DNA of 64,000 nucleotides. It comes from a virus. This document shows positions 19,501 to 28,788 of the stretch, piece after piece. The DNA is taken from positions 24,330 to 88,329 of the IMG/VR virus record IMGVR_UViG_3300032080_000002. One strand, 5' to 3'. Position 1 is the first letter of the stretch; each line of letters opens with the position of its first letter. The notes below the pieces were generated by a model that made no database searches, was not told where the DNA came from, and saw only the letters and a list, made by a program, of their open reading frames with translations. Position numbers and translations under genes: made by a program.

Positions 19501-22500
19501 ACCATTTCAACTGAAGTAAATTCACTATTAGATAACGATCAAAATAATGAACAAACAACACAACCCTCACAGGAATCAGAAACAGTTCAAGAGCAAGCCT
19601 CAATTATCGAAAGTCAACCCGAACAAATTACGACACCAACCGTTGCCGAAAGCAGCATAAATACAACAGAAAATGCGAGCCAAGAAAACAATCAGAACAT
19701 CACCGAACAAACCGTTACAGAAACACCTATTCAATTTGGGAATCAGACCAATGACACCATTGAGAACATTCAGCCAACCCAAAGTCAAGCCAATCAAACT
19801 GCCCAAACTGTTCAGATAGATGAAACGGTTTTTAATGATGATAATGAAAATATAACAGAAGAAAAACTAGACAAGTCTGGGAATGAATTATCTTCTGCAG
19901 TTTCCTTATTTGAATCTTTCAACGCTCCAAGCCAAGAATCAGTTTCAACAGAAATCCAAACCGTAACACCTACTCAAAATTCAAGAGTAAGTACCAATGG
20001 TAAATATAATGTAGTTGAAAGAACCTCAGACAACGGAAGTACATCTTTTGAGCTATTAGACATTAATGATAATCCTGTAAAGCTTACAAATAAACAAAAG
20101 GATGTTTATGTAGCAGAATACATCAATTCAAAAGAGTATCCGGAAACTGAAATTGATTTAGTTGAAGGAATGCAACCTGATGAAGTTGTAAAAGAAACAA
20201 TTGATAAAACTCAAAATCCAAAAGAATTAGCACAGGTAATTGTCTCTACTCCACAGTTTGATTCACAAGCTGTCGTTGGTTCAAAAGATTGGGCAATCGC
20301 ACAAGTAATCGGTGGAAATAATGTAAGCAGACAAAGCTTTATTGAAAATGATGATGCCAATAATATTACAAACGCAATTGGCAGAACTTATTTTGGTAAA
20401 AACAAATCAGGGAAATCCTTAGACAATATCGCTCAGGAAGCTTCGGAACAACTTACCGGTGATTATAGCGGTGAATCAGTTACTCCACAAGATATTGTTT
20501 ATTTCATTAAAGCATATCCAAATGATCCTTCAAAAGCAGAAAGACCAAACAATCCTTTATACGACGAAGCGGTTGCAAAATTCATTTCCTTAACCGGTCA
20601 GAATCCTACCAAGAATCTTTTAGATAAATTAATCCCTGCACAAAGTATTGAGGCTACAAGATTAAATTTACAATCGGCAGAATCAGAATACAATAATTTA
20701 ACGGCAGAGCAACAAAACGCATTAAGCCAAGAATATGATAATTGGTTTAGTGGATTATCAAACGAACAAAAAACAGAAGAATTAAATAAAACATACCCAG
20801 ACTATGAGCAAAGCAACGGACAAAATAATATCGAATCTCCAAACCAATCCACACCTAACGGATCAGGAGAAAGCAATCAGAATGCTAGCAATGAACAAAC
20901 AGCAGAAGCCCAACGTCAACAAGGAAACCAAGATGTAAATACTATTTCTGAATCAGATTTTAACTCATTAATCGAACAGCTTAAAAAGCCATTTAAAAAC
21001 GCTTTTAACAATCTAAACGTTACAACAAATTTAGAGGAAGCTACTCAGCGAGCAAATGAATTAGGAGAAAATACTACTGATTTAGAATTAAATGCAAATG
21101 GAAATATTTATGGATTTAAATTATCGGATGGTACAATTTATATCAATCCGAATAATTTAAACGCTAATACTCCAATTCACGAATTCTCTCACCTTTGGGA
21201 GCAATTGATGCCCAATGCATGGAAAACAGGATTAGCTACTTTTAAAGAAACGGCTACAGGAAAAAGAATATTCAACCAATTAAAATCAGAAGGTAATTAT
21301 TCAAATTTAACTGATGATCAGATTTGGAGCGAAGCACTGAATACGCATATTGGTAATTACGGTGAATGGAGAAACAATAATCCTAAAGGTAAAATGAAAG
21401 AATTTGCAGATTGGATTAAAAGAACATTTGCGAAAATTGGAAATTACTTTGGAATAAAAACTACTCCGGAAACTAATTTAAGAAACTTTACCGAAGGAGT
21501 CCTTGGAGATTTATTAGGAGAAAGAGAAATTAACGCAGAGGTAAGTATTCAAAATGCTATTTCAACAAATAATGAAACTAAAAGAATAAAAGAGGAATCA
21601 ATTCAAAACGGAACATTTTTAAATGCTCCAAATGGAAATAAAAGCAAGCTTAATGAAGACCAATGGCTTTCAGTTAGAACAAAAAACTTTAAAAACTGGT
21701 TTGGCGATTGGGAAAATAATCCAAATGAATCTTCTAAATTATTAGATGAAAACGGAGAACCTAAAGTTTATTATCATGGTAGCCCAACTTTATTTGATAG
21801 TTTTTCTGATAGAACTGATCTATATTTTACAGATGACATACAATATGCTGAAAAATTTTCAAACTATGACAATAGAAATAAAATCCAAAAAGCTATTGGA
21901 GGCAAGGCTACACCAAAAGTATATGAAGTATTTATTAATGCTAGAGAATTAAATAGAGATTATAGATTTGAAAATAGTTTTGGTGAAACAATTATTTTAC
22001 AAAATCCAAATCAAATAAAATCTGCGATTGATAATGTTGGAACTTATTCAAATGGTGATAATAGAATACAATTCTCAAAAGGAAATCTTGATAAAAACGT
22101 TATTCCAAAAAATACATTTGCCAAAGTTGTAAACGCTACAAGTTCACAAGGTAAGCAAGCAGGATTTGATGAATTAACAAATTCATCATGGTTTAATAAT
22201 CTACGAGATTCAGCAAAAGAAGGAATTACCGTTGATAATTTCCATAATTTAATGTTGGATCAGGCAAAATTAATTCAAGATAATGACGCTGTAAGAAGAG
22301 AAAATATCAGAAAGCAAGCATCTGAAAAAACTAAAGAGAAAGTTGCCAAAGTAAAACAGGATGCAAAAGAAAAGATTGCTGATATAATCGACAAGTACAA
22401 AAAGAAAATTGCAGACATAAAAGCCGACGCTAAAAAATCTGCAAGGGATAAATCATTAGAACAAAAGCGTGCATTAAGAACTGCGGTAAAAGATATTAAA

Positions 22501-25500
22501 TCACATTTAGCGAGTAACTTATATATTGGAAGGATTACACCAACTGAAACTAATAGACTAATCAGAAAAGCTTCTGAGATAGGAACTCGTAAAGATATTT
22601 CAGCAGCAGTGAATGAGTTTACAAAACTATACGACGATATCAGAGCAAAAGCCGAAAGCCGATTGAAGCAAAAGGAATTTACTCTTGATGAATATAATGA
22701 ATTGAAACCCATTATTGAAGAAGCTATTGATAATAATAAATCATTAGCAGATATTTATAATGCAATCAGATCACTAGCGTTATCAAATAAAAGAGCAGGA
22801 GTTTTAAACGAAATGTACGAAACACAGATTCAGAATATTTATAATGAAATAAACAACGAAAGACTAACTCCCGAAGAAGCTTACGCACAGATGAAAGCTA
22901 AACAAAATGAAGCTTTAGAATCTATACAGGATAAAAGGACTCGTCAACAGAAAATTAAATCTGCAGTCAGAAGCTTTATTAAATACGTTTCTGACAGACA
23001 ATATTTACCGAAGAAATTACTTCAAGAAATTGGAGCAAATAATACGGTAAATAGAATGATTACAATGGCGGGATCATCATCAAGAGCAAGCGAAATATAT
23101 TCTCAATTAGATAAAAAAATATTCAAAGGATTAAAACTAGAAGATAAAACCGAACTAAATGCAATGATCATTGCAAAACGTATTCTATCTATTGAGAAAA
23201 ACAGATTAGATCGCGGGCTTCCACCAATCAAACATCCTTATGCTAATCCTATAAAGGCATTAGAAGAAATGAAATCTAAATTAGGTGATGCAAAATATTC
23301 TGATTTAGAAAATAGAGCAACCGAATATTTCAAGGCATTTAAAAACATCCTTGGAGATATGCGTGATAATGGATTAATCAGTCAGGATTCATACGATAAC
23401 ATGCTTGATATTGATTATCAGCCAAGAATATTCATTGATAGACTTTTAAATGCCGAAGGAAATCTTGATGAAGATGGAAATTTCCAAAACTTTAGCGGAC
23501 AAAATGGAGGATTGAAATCTGAAATAATTAAAAGCTTAGATGGAGGTAGCGACAGCGCAATCATCGATAATGCAGAATGGTTATTGAAAACAGCTTTATC
23601 AAGTAGATATAAAGCTATGGCAATGAATGAAATCAATCGTAGATTTATGACTGATGAATTTTGGAAAGCAAAAGACAGATTCGACAACATAGATCCTCAA
23701 AACTTTGCCAATAAAGCCGATCAGAAGTTCTATGAATATTTCAAAGAGCTACAACCAAAAATAAAAGATAATCCAATTATAGGAATTACCGAAGCAGGCA
23801 ATCCTAAATATCAATATGATTCTACACCACAAGGATTTAAAAAAGCTTATTACTATGTTGATGGTGTAAGAAATGAATTCTTTTTAGCTGAGGATTTTCA
23901 TCAGGAATGGCACGATGTAAAAGAAGGATTGATATTCGATCCCCAAGCGAAAGGACTTATCAATAAATGGTCAGGAGCAGGATTGATTAAAGCAATGGCA
24001 ACCGGTTACAACCCAACATTTGCATTTACGAATACGCCACGAGATTTCATGCAGACCTTAGTATTTTCTCCGGAGTATAGTAACAATCTTTTAATGGGAA
24101 CATTCCAATTAGGATATGACCAAGTAAAATCTATTACAAGAATGTTTAAATCTGATTTCCAAGGAAAAGAAGATGCTATATTCCAAAAATATATTGAATA
24201 CGGTGGAGGAATGGATTTCTTACACGTACAAGGATTATTAGATAACGAACAGAAAACAAGTAAGGCAATTCAAAAAGTTTTAGATAGCAACATTTTCCAG
24301 GTAGCTACATTAATGAAGCTTTCTAAGTGGAGTGAAATGATGACTAGAATGGCTATTTTTGAAAGGTCAATTCAAAATCAATTAAAAGATTTAGGAGTAA
24401 AATCATTAGATGATATTTCTACTGAAAATCAAAAAGATGATATTTATTATCAAGCTGTAGCTTCCGCAAGAAGTATTATGGATTTCAACCAAGGTGGTAA
24501 GCTTACTAAAGATTTAGATGCGGTTATGCCTTATTTAAATGCTGCGACACAAGGTACAAGAGTTGCGGTTGACGCTTTCAGACGTGATCCATTAAATACT
24601 TCTATAAGAATGTTTCAAGCCGGTGGATTAATGGCAGCAACATCAATTGGAGTTTCTTATGCATTATTGGCTATGGCAAGGCAAATAGGCGACGATGATG
24701 AAGACGATAAAAAATCTATCAATGAAATAATTCTAAATGCTTATGATGGATTAAGCCAATACCAGAGAGCAAATTATATAAATATTGTATTACCTTCCAA
24801 AAATGATAAAGGTGAAAGACACGTATTTAAAATTGCTAAGACTCAATTTGTAGCACCATTATCTTACTTAATGGAAGAAGGATTGTTGGGAGTAATGCGT
24901 AAAATTGAAGGTAAGCCTGAGAAAGATTTCACAAAAGTCATGAAGGAAACAGGATGGGTAGCTAATAAAAATATGACACCAATTGAATTTGCAAAGCCAC
25001 AAAACTTTATTACTTCGGTAGCGACAAAGAACCCATTAATGAAAGCTTCATTAACTTATGTCACCGGTTATGATTTCTTCAAAGATGAAGTAGTAACATT
25101 CGATATTAAGAAAAGTAATTTTCCTAGAGAACTTGAAGGATATAAAGATGACAATGTAGAAGATTTCTACAAAGGAATTGGAGAACTTACAGGCGGATCG
25201 CCGGCGAGAACGAAAGCATTCGTAGAAAGCATTGTAACTACTCCGGAAACCAACCCATTTGTAACAATGATGTATGGTGGAGCAGATTTGACTAATGCAG
25301 TAATTCAAGGGAATTCAAAAACAGAAGTAGCTCAGGAAGTAAAAGAAAATATAGCAAAAGTATTTACAAAAAGACTTATTGGTCAGGCAAGTGATTTCAA
25401 TAGAATGAGACGTGAGCGTGAAGAGGTTGAAAAAGAAGTAAATAAAGCAATTCTAATTGATGAAAAAATTAAAATTGAAACTGATATTCTAGCTAAGAAA

Positions 25501-25812
25501 TATGCAGCAGGAACAATAAACGATCAGGATATTGCTAATAAATTCAATGAAATGAAAGTTCAATATTTAGAGAAAGCTTATAAAAGATTGAACGATAAAA
25601 TTTCAGGCAAGGCTTCCGATACTAGAATTTATGACATTAAATATTCAACCTCAAATTCTAATGTAGCCAAAGCAATTTTGATTAAGCAATATTTTCCTGA
25701 AGTTTATGAAAATTCTATTGAAGGTGATGCGATAAGAACTGAATTAAAACAGTTTAAAATATTTTCAAAAGACGTTCAGCAAGAACTAGTCAATATTGCA
25801 GAAAATGAATAA
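16570..25812 (+). CDS. 3080-aa polyvalent internal protein: zincin-like, ART-like, LPD38-like
   Basis: The largest gene here, probably packaged in the head and injected. Visible layout: disordered Pro/Thr/Gln region (45-190); long helical region; Gln/Asn/Thr linker (about 990-1090); zinc-protease motif HEFSH at 1537-1541 (HExxH type); an ADP-ribosyltransferase-like polyvalent domain beginning with the marker FKNWFGDWENNP near 1707 and carrying YYHGS near 1734-1738; Lys/Ala coiled coil (1911-1985); and a C-terminal part with DAVMPYLNAATQGTRVAVDAF near 2650, resembling large polyvalent domain 38, followed by a hydrophobic helix (about 2679-2702). Such polyvalent proteins carry effectors into hosts. 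Domain names are recalled patterns. No RNA polymerase DxDGD motif was found. Confidence 0.8.
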   Translation: MNQELIPLFNQYKSVNPAVTEEMFTETYNNFGESYIITIQEEIKKKVEPSDSEQPIIPDVVTEQLSGQPTNQVDQRFEQATTQPILPKENSTESVSISAAPLLGSDSTSPLDIPVNLEQTSEPVLKPIQVAPVFPGSTQPNNNLDLLAGKDNTTTETSPSVFKPMTEEETSLESEAQTAKEAETNIFLKQFSDKDYLNSKIPPVEKGIEYTAWVTSPEEVQKSNDNLSALEKKGDVVINGIDEKTGNFKYEILSDSYEQDFNQYITNLNSAAGEENVDRARFNQGNIGNTPQASESVDYLNELQKEYGVLFTEEQVQQLGTPETRRQLEINLETEKRLKENPDLDYNIVLQQVTSEKQGLSEQQKLAVGNSYVRDMFTGTPDNFREDEKDEYRFYQQYFNSPENIAEFGDFMHDTGKAMFDSSWIKSNQTKKEQIRRKEMFETFLNWKGRNDRLDLEINQRAFEDSEAKAKKYRVDNNIEAYQSEVENMNGYLSNYNSVNDKLQVRNQEYQSIQNNFSKALKTQKERDEFQLRVQNGETSANVQNVLGNVLLGAETSVQNAVTGILRIASVPLGEGNVSDAIDILSEPISVGNVNIARISDKVVNYKQGNKSFKEVNGTLYGINNDGTLSRANNTSINDLQKVSEESEYNVSGLAFVTSKMLADILITQRVGGAISGTTSRLSTALANSKRIASVFGEESQLAKLASSYARISNSPSSAMVNGWTVQMYNDNYMAAKQGGIQSDLNAHLYAATTSYALALIQKINPDTNFLKTINTEQKAIVSALMENNTQKALLAIESFSKKALTNTSKELVEENIQQLTQDFINLTINTAKNKNLQVSDVQGYKDTFVGTIVPSIIASGLGGRVNSAEVGGRKLDITNLTRNELVTELARTQEGISLLEDFRDNSFFTSQENEANKIIDEVKLRQKYINKIPDAEKYSTQTINEVIPLLQEIDNKKQKQSTAEDTFKERIQQEVQTISTEVNSLLDNDQNNEQTTQPSQESETVQEQASIIESQPEQITTPTVAESSINTTENASQENNQNITEQTVTETPIQFGNQTNDTIENIQPTQSQANQTAQTVQIDETVFNDDNENITEEKLDKSGNELSSAVSLFESFNAPSQESVSTEIQTVTPTQNSRVSTNGKYNVVERTSDNGSTSFELLDINDNPVKLTNKQKDVYVAEYINSKEYPETEIDLVEGMQPDEVVKETIDKTQNPKELAQVIVSTPQFDSQAVVGSKDWAIAQVIGGNNVSRQSFIENDDANNITNAIGRTYFGKNKSGKSLDNIAQEASEQLTGDYSGESVTPQDIVYFIKAYPNDPSKAERPNNPLYDEAVAKFISLTGQNPTKNLLDKLIPAQSIEATRLNLQSAESEYNNLTAEQQNALSQEYDNWFSGLSNEQKTEELNKTYPDYEQSNGQNNIESPNQSTPNGSGESNQNASNEQTAEAQRQQGNQDVNTISESDFNSLIEQLKKPFKNAFNNLNVTTNLEEATQRANELGENTTDLELNANGNIYGFKLSDGTIYINPNNLNANTPIHEFSHLWEQLMPNAWKTGLATFKETATGKRIFNQLKSEGNYSNLTDDQIWSEALNTHIGNYGEWRNNNPKGKMKEFADWIKRTFAKIGNYFGIKTTPETNLRNFTEGVLGDLLGEREINAEVSIQNAISTNNETKRIKEESIQNGTFLNAPNGNKSKLNEDQWLSVRTKNFKNWFGDWENNPNESSKLLDENGEPKVYYHGSPTLFDSFSDRTDLYFTDDIQYAEKFSNYDNRNKIQKAIGGKATPKVYEVFINARELNRDYRFENSFGETIILQNPNQIKSAIDNVGTYSNGDNRIQFSKGNLDKNVIPKNTFAKVVNATSSQGKQAGFDELTNSSWFNNLRDSAKEGITVDNFHNLMLDQAKLIQDNDAVRRENIRKQASEKTKEKVAKVKQDAKEKIADIIDKYKKKIADIKADAKKSARDKSLEQKRALRTAVKDIKSHLASNLYIGRITPTETNRLIRKASEIGTRKDISAAVNEFTKLYDDIRAKAESRLKQKEFTLDEYNELKPIIEEAIDNNKSLADIYNAIRSLALSNKRAGVLNEMYETQIQNIYNEINNERLTPEEAYAQMKAKQNEALESIQDKRTRQQKIKSAVRSFIKYVSDRQYLPKKLLQEIGANNTVNRMITMAGSSSRASEIYSQLDKKIFKGLKLEDKTELNAMIIAKRILSIEKNRLDRGLPPIKHPYANPIKALEEMKSKLGDAKYSDLENRATEYFKAFKNILGDMRDNGLISQDSYDNMLDIDYQPRIFIDRLLNAEGNLDEDGNFQNFSGQNGGLKSEIIKSLDGGSDSAIIDNAEWLLKTALSSRYKAMAMNEINRRFMTDEFWKAKDRFDNIDPQNFANKADQKFYEYFKELQPKIKDNPIIGITEAGNPKYQYDSTPQGFKKAYYYVDGVRNEFFLAEDFHQEWHDVKEGLIFDPQAKGLINKWSGAGLIKAMATGYNPTFAFTNTPRDFMQTLVFSPEYSNNLLMGTFQLGYDQVKSITRMFKSDFQGKEDAIFQKYIEYGGGMDFLHVQGLLDNEQKTSKAIQKVLDSNIFQVATLMKLSKWSEMMTRMAIFERSIQNQLKDLGVKSLDDISTENQKDDIYYQAVASARSIMDFNQGGKLTKDLDAVMPYLNAATQGTRVAVDAFRRDPLNTSIRMFQAGGLMAATSIGVSYALLAMARQIGDDDEDDKKSINEIILNAYDGLSQYQRANYINIVLPSKNDKGERHVFKIAKTQFVAPLSYLMEEGLLGVMRKIEGKPEKDFTKVMKETGWVANKNMTPIEFAKPQNFITSVATKNPLMKASLTYVTGYDFFKDEVVTFDIKKSNFPRELEGYKDDNVEDFYKGIGELTGGSPARTKAFVESIVTTPETNPFVTMMYGGADLTNAVIQGNSKTEVAQEVKENIAKVFTKRLIGQASDFNRMRREREEVEKEVNKAILIDEKIKIETDILAKKYAAGTINDQDIANKFNEMKVQYLEKAYKRLNDKISGKASDTRIYDIKYSTSNSNVAKAILIKQYFPEVYENSIEGDAIRTELKQFKIFSKDVQQELVNIAENE

Positions 25813-25819
25813 TAAGAAA

Positions 25820-25850
25820 ATCCCCGCTTTAATCAGTGGGGATATTTTTT
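25820..25850. terminator. Bidirectional terminator between convergent genes
   Basis: Stem ATCCCCGC pairs with GTGGGGAT (one wobble) around an AT-rich loop. On the plus strand it is followed by ATTTTTT, on the minus strand by TTTTCTTATT. It separates the giant virion gene from the leftward tail operon and includes the stop codon of the last leftward gene. Confidence 0.75.
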
Positions 25851-26251
25851 AATCTTTCTAAATTATGAATCATCTTCAATCTATTTTCGTAGCTTCCATT
25901 GAAAGTGTATTTCAAAGTTTTCTCACGGAGCTCAATCATGGATTCTATTGTCTGACATTTAAATCCATTAACCATAATAAACTTTGGCTTTACAACATCA
26001 ATAAAAATATCTATCAACACACTCTTTAAAGGAATCAAAGCACGGTCTCCGGAAAGCCCATAGAATGAGTTATCAAAACTAGTGTGTACGTAACCAAATT
26101 CTTTTAAAGGATTAATATTTGTGATTGAAATATCAATATCATTTAATTCATTTTTATAACCTTGAATGTATTCAGATGCGCCACCAACAAATATTACGTC
26201 ATCAATTTCAGATAGCTTTTTTAAAGCCTCTTTTTTTGAAATATTAAGCAT
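25829..26251 (-). CDS. Nucleotidyltransferase-fold protein
   Basis: A 140-aa protein starting at ATG 26251, overlapping the previous gene by 8 bases; a longer upstream start would intrude further. FVGGASEYIQGYKNELNDID carries the polymerase-beta-type pattern hG(G)xS followed by DxD, and a third acidic strand follows (SVLIDIFIDVV). This is the core of minimal nucleotidyltransferases such as MNT antitoxins and AbiEii. No HEPN or AbiEi partner lies nearby. Being last in a tail-fibre operon, it may modify a tail or host component, or be a passenger gene. Fold call fairly sure, role unknown. Confidence 0.65.
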   Translation of the reverse strand: MLNISKKEALKKLSEIDDVIFVGGASEYIQGYKNELNDIDISITNINPLKEFGYVHTSFDNSFYGLSGDRALIPLKSVLIDIFIDVVKPKFIMVNGFKCQTIESMIELREKTLKYTFNGSYENRLKMIHNLERLKNIPTD

Positions 26252-27083
26252 TGTCAACTTGTAAACTAAAATAAACCCAATTATCAATTCCGTTCAAACT
26301 AAATTGAAAAACATAATAAGCAGGAACAGGTTGGGAAGGATATCCGTATGGATAAGCTGCAGGATCTGAAATTCCAGAAGCAGATAAAGTAGCAGTTAAA
26401 TCAGTATTTACATCCATAATCTCCATTAAAATTAATGCGCCTGAGTTTTGTTTTGACAAACCAATCTCAGGGCTACCACCATCAGTCGTCATTCTTACAT
26501 AACCGATATTAGTATTTAATACCTGTGCAAAACTGAAACTAACTTCACCAGTACAATAAACATCATAATTAGTTGGTGAATTTCCTGTATTACTACAAGT
26601 CTGAGGAATATATAAATCATATTTTTCTCCAATAGAAACCTGGGCATCAACCATATTTAACTTTACTGATGCTATAATATTATTTGAAACTAATCCACAG
26701 AATCTTTCTATTCGAAATTCTGTTAAATAATTTCCGGAAAATTGATTGTTAAAATCACCTTCTGCATTAAATTTCAATACTTTATTATCAGTTAAATCTC
26801 TCACCAAAATCATTTGACCGACAAACACATTTGAATATATCGGATTTCCTGCATTTGGATTAGTTAAATAAAACAACCTTCCTTTGTCTGGAAGAGATAA
26901 TATTTTTATTTTATCATTTTGCCATATCCCACAAGTTACCTGGTAACAATAATCACTGAAAGGATTACTGTCAACATTTAAATAACCATCATCTTTAAAT
27001 TGACTATAATTTGTCAGCGAATTATAATTACGACTTATAATTAATTCTTTAAAACCTTTATTTCTAATTATAAACTCTCCCAT
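26244..27083 (-). CDS. Probable tail-fibre or baseplate-type protein
   Basis: A 279-aa beta-rich protein. It opens with strands (GEFIIRNKGFKELIISRNY) resembling the starts of the neighbouring tail proteins, and contains four cysteines that could form disulfides or a metal site (YCYQVTC, PQTCSNTG, VYCTGEV). A Pro/Tyr-rich turn (AAYPYGYPSQPVPAYY) precedes the last strands. It is encoded two bases after the next gene upstream in the leftward tail operon. Receptor binding or fibre assembly is inferred from context. Confidence 0.65.
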   Translation of the reverse strand: MGEFIIRNKGFKELIISRNYNSLTNYSQFKDDGYLNVDSNPFSDYCYQVTCGIWQNDKIKILSLPDKGRLFYLTNPNAGNPIYSNVFVGQMILVRDLTDNKVLKFNAEGDFNNQFSGNYLTEFRIERFCGLVSNNIIASVKLNMVDAQVSIGEKYDLYIPQTCSNTGNSPTNYDVYCTGEVSFSFAQVLNTNIGYVRMTTDGGSPEIGLSKQNSGALILMEIMDVNTDLTATLSASGISDPAAYPYGYPSQPVPAYYVFQFSLNGIDNWVYFSLQVDNA

Positions 27084-27085
27084 TA

Positions 27086-27427
27086 TTATATTGTTGAATT
27101 AATTGTAAAATTAATATCATAATTTGCCGCACCTGTTATTGTGAAATTTGTTGTTCCCGATGCAGAGACACCATGAAGATATTCCACAACAATAATTCCA
27201 TTATTAATATCATCGATATTAAACTGATCTCCTATATTCATATCTACTCCGGATTTTCTATAAATAACTGCAGGATCAAAAGAGTTTATAGTCCATAAAT
27301 TAACCGAAAAACCATCAATTATTCCCGAAAATAGATTGTCTAACGTTGAATCTACAATATGAGTTTCCCACGATGCACCAATATTTATCTCTTTGTATCC
27401 TGTAATTTTTAGTATTAAATCTGGCAT
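27086..27427 (-). CDS. Small beta-rich tail-operon protein
   Basis: A 113-aa protein made of short strands with no Cys and few charged runs (LILKITGYKEINIGASWETHIV), which looks like a single beta-sandwich domain. Its opening resembles that of the following gene (strand - GYKE/GFKE - LxI), so the two may share an attachment module. Spacing to its neighbours is 2 and 6 bases. Function unknown; a tail-fibre subunit is likely from the operon. Confidence 0.6.
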   Translation of the reverse strand: MPDLILKITGYKEINIGASWETHIVDSTLDNLFSGIIDGFSVNLWTINSFDPAVIYRKSGVDMNIGDQFNIDDINNGIIVVEYLHGVSASGTTNFTITGAANYDINFTINSTI

Positions 27428-27433
27428 AATTAT

Positions 27434-28072
27434 TTAATTTGAAATATTACCATTTATATCTTTCGCTTTCCATGTATTATCTTTTTCATAATAAGCATCC
27501 TGATCAACACTTACATATTTCAGGTTTCCAGAACTTACATCACTCATATTTATCCACGTCCCTTCTATATAAGGCGATCCATTAAATTCATATCCAGTAA
27601 CAACTCCAAATATTGCCACTTCAGATAAAGAGTCTAAATCAAAATCTTCGTAAGCATCTGTAAAATCAGTATTTAAAAATGTATAAATTGACCTGTTTTC
27701 TATATCTTTTATTATATCTTCTGCAATTGGCTTAGAATTATAACTCACCCCAATTATTATAGGACTTGAATCAAAATCAAAATTTATATTTTGATCACCT
27801 TGTGTAGCTGAAACCGTATGAGTCAAGTTTACATCAAGAACTCCTGATCCTGATAAAGTCTGATTTGATGCTGCTGTAATTTGTATATATCCATCAACAC
27901 CAGGGCTTAAATGCGTATAAAGCACATCTCCAAAAAGAACTTGTTGACCAGAACCATTTGTATAAGGAATTGATAGAATTTTTGTAGTAGTAGTACCTCT
28001 TATAAATTCTATAAATGTATTTGAAAAAACTAAATCTTCTCTCGCTGCTATCCTAAATCGTAATATACCCAT
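27434..28072 (-). CDS. Tail protein with repeated C-terminal beta domain
   Basis: A 212-aa protein. The first half is a beta domain (LRFRIAAREDLVFSNTFIEF). From about residue 118 a second domain begins SKPIAEDIIKDIENRSIY and ends TWKAKDINGNISN. This second domain is shared with the proteins encoded at 28085-28768 (minus) and 28887-29384 (plus): PxxEDI, NR, an acidic D-D turn, YxLNG-type turn, and a final Asp-rich strand. It looks cadherin- or Ig-like and is likely used in adhesion or fibre stacking. Confidence 0.65.
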   Translation of the reverse strand: MGILRFRIAAREDLVFSNTFIEFIRGTTTTKILSIPYTNGSGQQVLFGDVLYTHLSPGVDGYIQITAASNQTLSGSGVLDVNLTHTVSATQGDQNINFDFDSSPIIIGVSYNSKPIAEDIIKDIENRSIYTFLNTDFTDAYEDFDLDSLSEVAIFGVVTGYEFNGSPYIEGTWINMSDVSSGNLKYVSVDQDAYYEKDNTWKAKDINGNISN

Positions 28073-28084
28073 TTTTTATTTTTT

Positions 28085-28768
28085 TTATATTGAGATACTT
28101 CCTGCTGAATCTACAGCTTTCCATATAGTTGCATCTTCATTGTAATTATCTGTGTCCGGTGCAGTAAATATTAGTTGATTGCTTTCTATTGCTGATCTTG
28201 GTATTTGCGTTCCACTAATTATTGGAAGTCCATTCAATGTGTAATTTGAAGTGTTGCCCTCAATTATTACCGCCGCAAGAGTGTCACCATCAATATCACT
28301 GAAATGATTCAGAAACATATTTATATCCAAAACTTTATCTTCTCTATTATTTAGATCTACAATAATATCTTCTGCGACCGGAGGATTATTAATTTGTGGA
28401 ACAGAAACTATTAATGAATAAATCGCATAATTCGCATTTATAGATATTTGATAATTAGGTGATAGGTTTGTTCCTAGATAGATTCCATCATAATAAACAG
28501 GAATATTTAAAGTTTGATTTGCACCAATTGAAAAATCTTTAATACTCGCAATAAAATTACTTCCATTTGTCGTATCTGAGAATAATTCCATTCCTAAAAT
28601 ATTGAAAGGAACACTACAAATATTTATTACAGATATAGTAATTTGATCTATATCTTGGTAATCAAAACCCTGAATAATACCATCACTGTAATTTACATTA
28701 GCACTTAGCTTAACGCAATCTATAGCAGTCATAGTCTTAGCTGAAACGAACGCTCTGATCTTATTCAT
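28085..28768 (-). CDS. Tail protein with repeated C-terminal beta domain
   Basis: A 227-aa protein. ATG 28768 is chosen because a good -7 box lies just upstream, giving a 14-base leader; an earlier ATG at 28810 would lie upstream of the expected transcript start. The N-terminal half is Ig-like (DCVKLSANVNYSDGIIQGF). The C-terminal 100 residues (NNPPVAEDIIVDLNNRED to WKAVDSAGSISI) with an acidic FSDIDGDT turn match the repeated domain of its neighbours. First gene of the leftward tail operon. Confidence 0.65.
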   Translation of the reverse strand: MNKIRAFVSAKTMTAIDCVKLSANVNYSDGIIQGFDYQDIDQITISVINICSVPFNILGMELFSDTTNGSNFIASIKDFSIGANQTLNIPVYYDGIYLGTNLSPNYQISINANYAIYSLIVSVPQINNPPVAEDIIVDLNNREDKVLDINMFLNHFSDIDGDTLAAVIIEGNTSNYTLNGLPIISGTQIPRSAIESNQLIFTAPDTDNYNEDATIWKAVDSAGSISI

Positions 28769-28788
28769 AATTATCAATATATAATACA

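Noticed and set aside
22275-22712. 145-aa leftward open frame within the giant gene
   Set aside because: It is antisense to the Lys/Ala coiled-coil region and shows only the Phe/Ser/Leu pattern expected from the opposite strand of Lys/Ala/Glu codons.
16570-25812. Virion RNA polymerase in the giant gene
   Set aside because: No DxDGD or N4-type polymerase motif is visible; the recognisable parts are zincin-like, ART-like and LPD38-like.
25829-26251. MNT-HEPN or AbiE toxin-antitoxin pair
   Set aside because: The nucleotidyltransferase core is there, but no HEPN or AbiEi partner is adjacent; neighbours are tail proteins.
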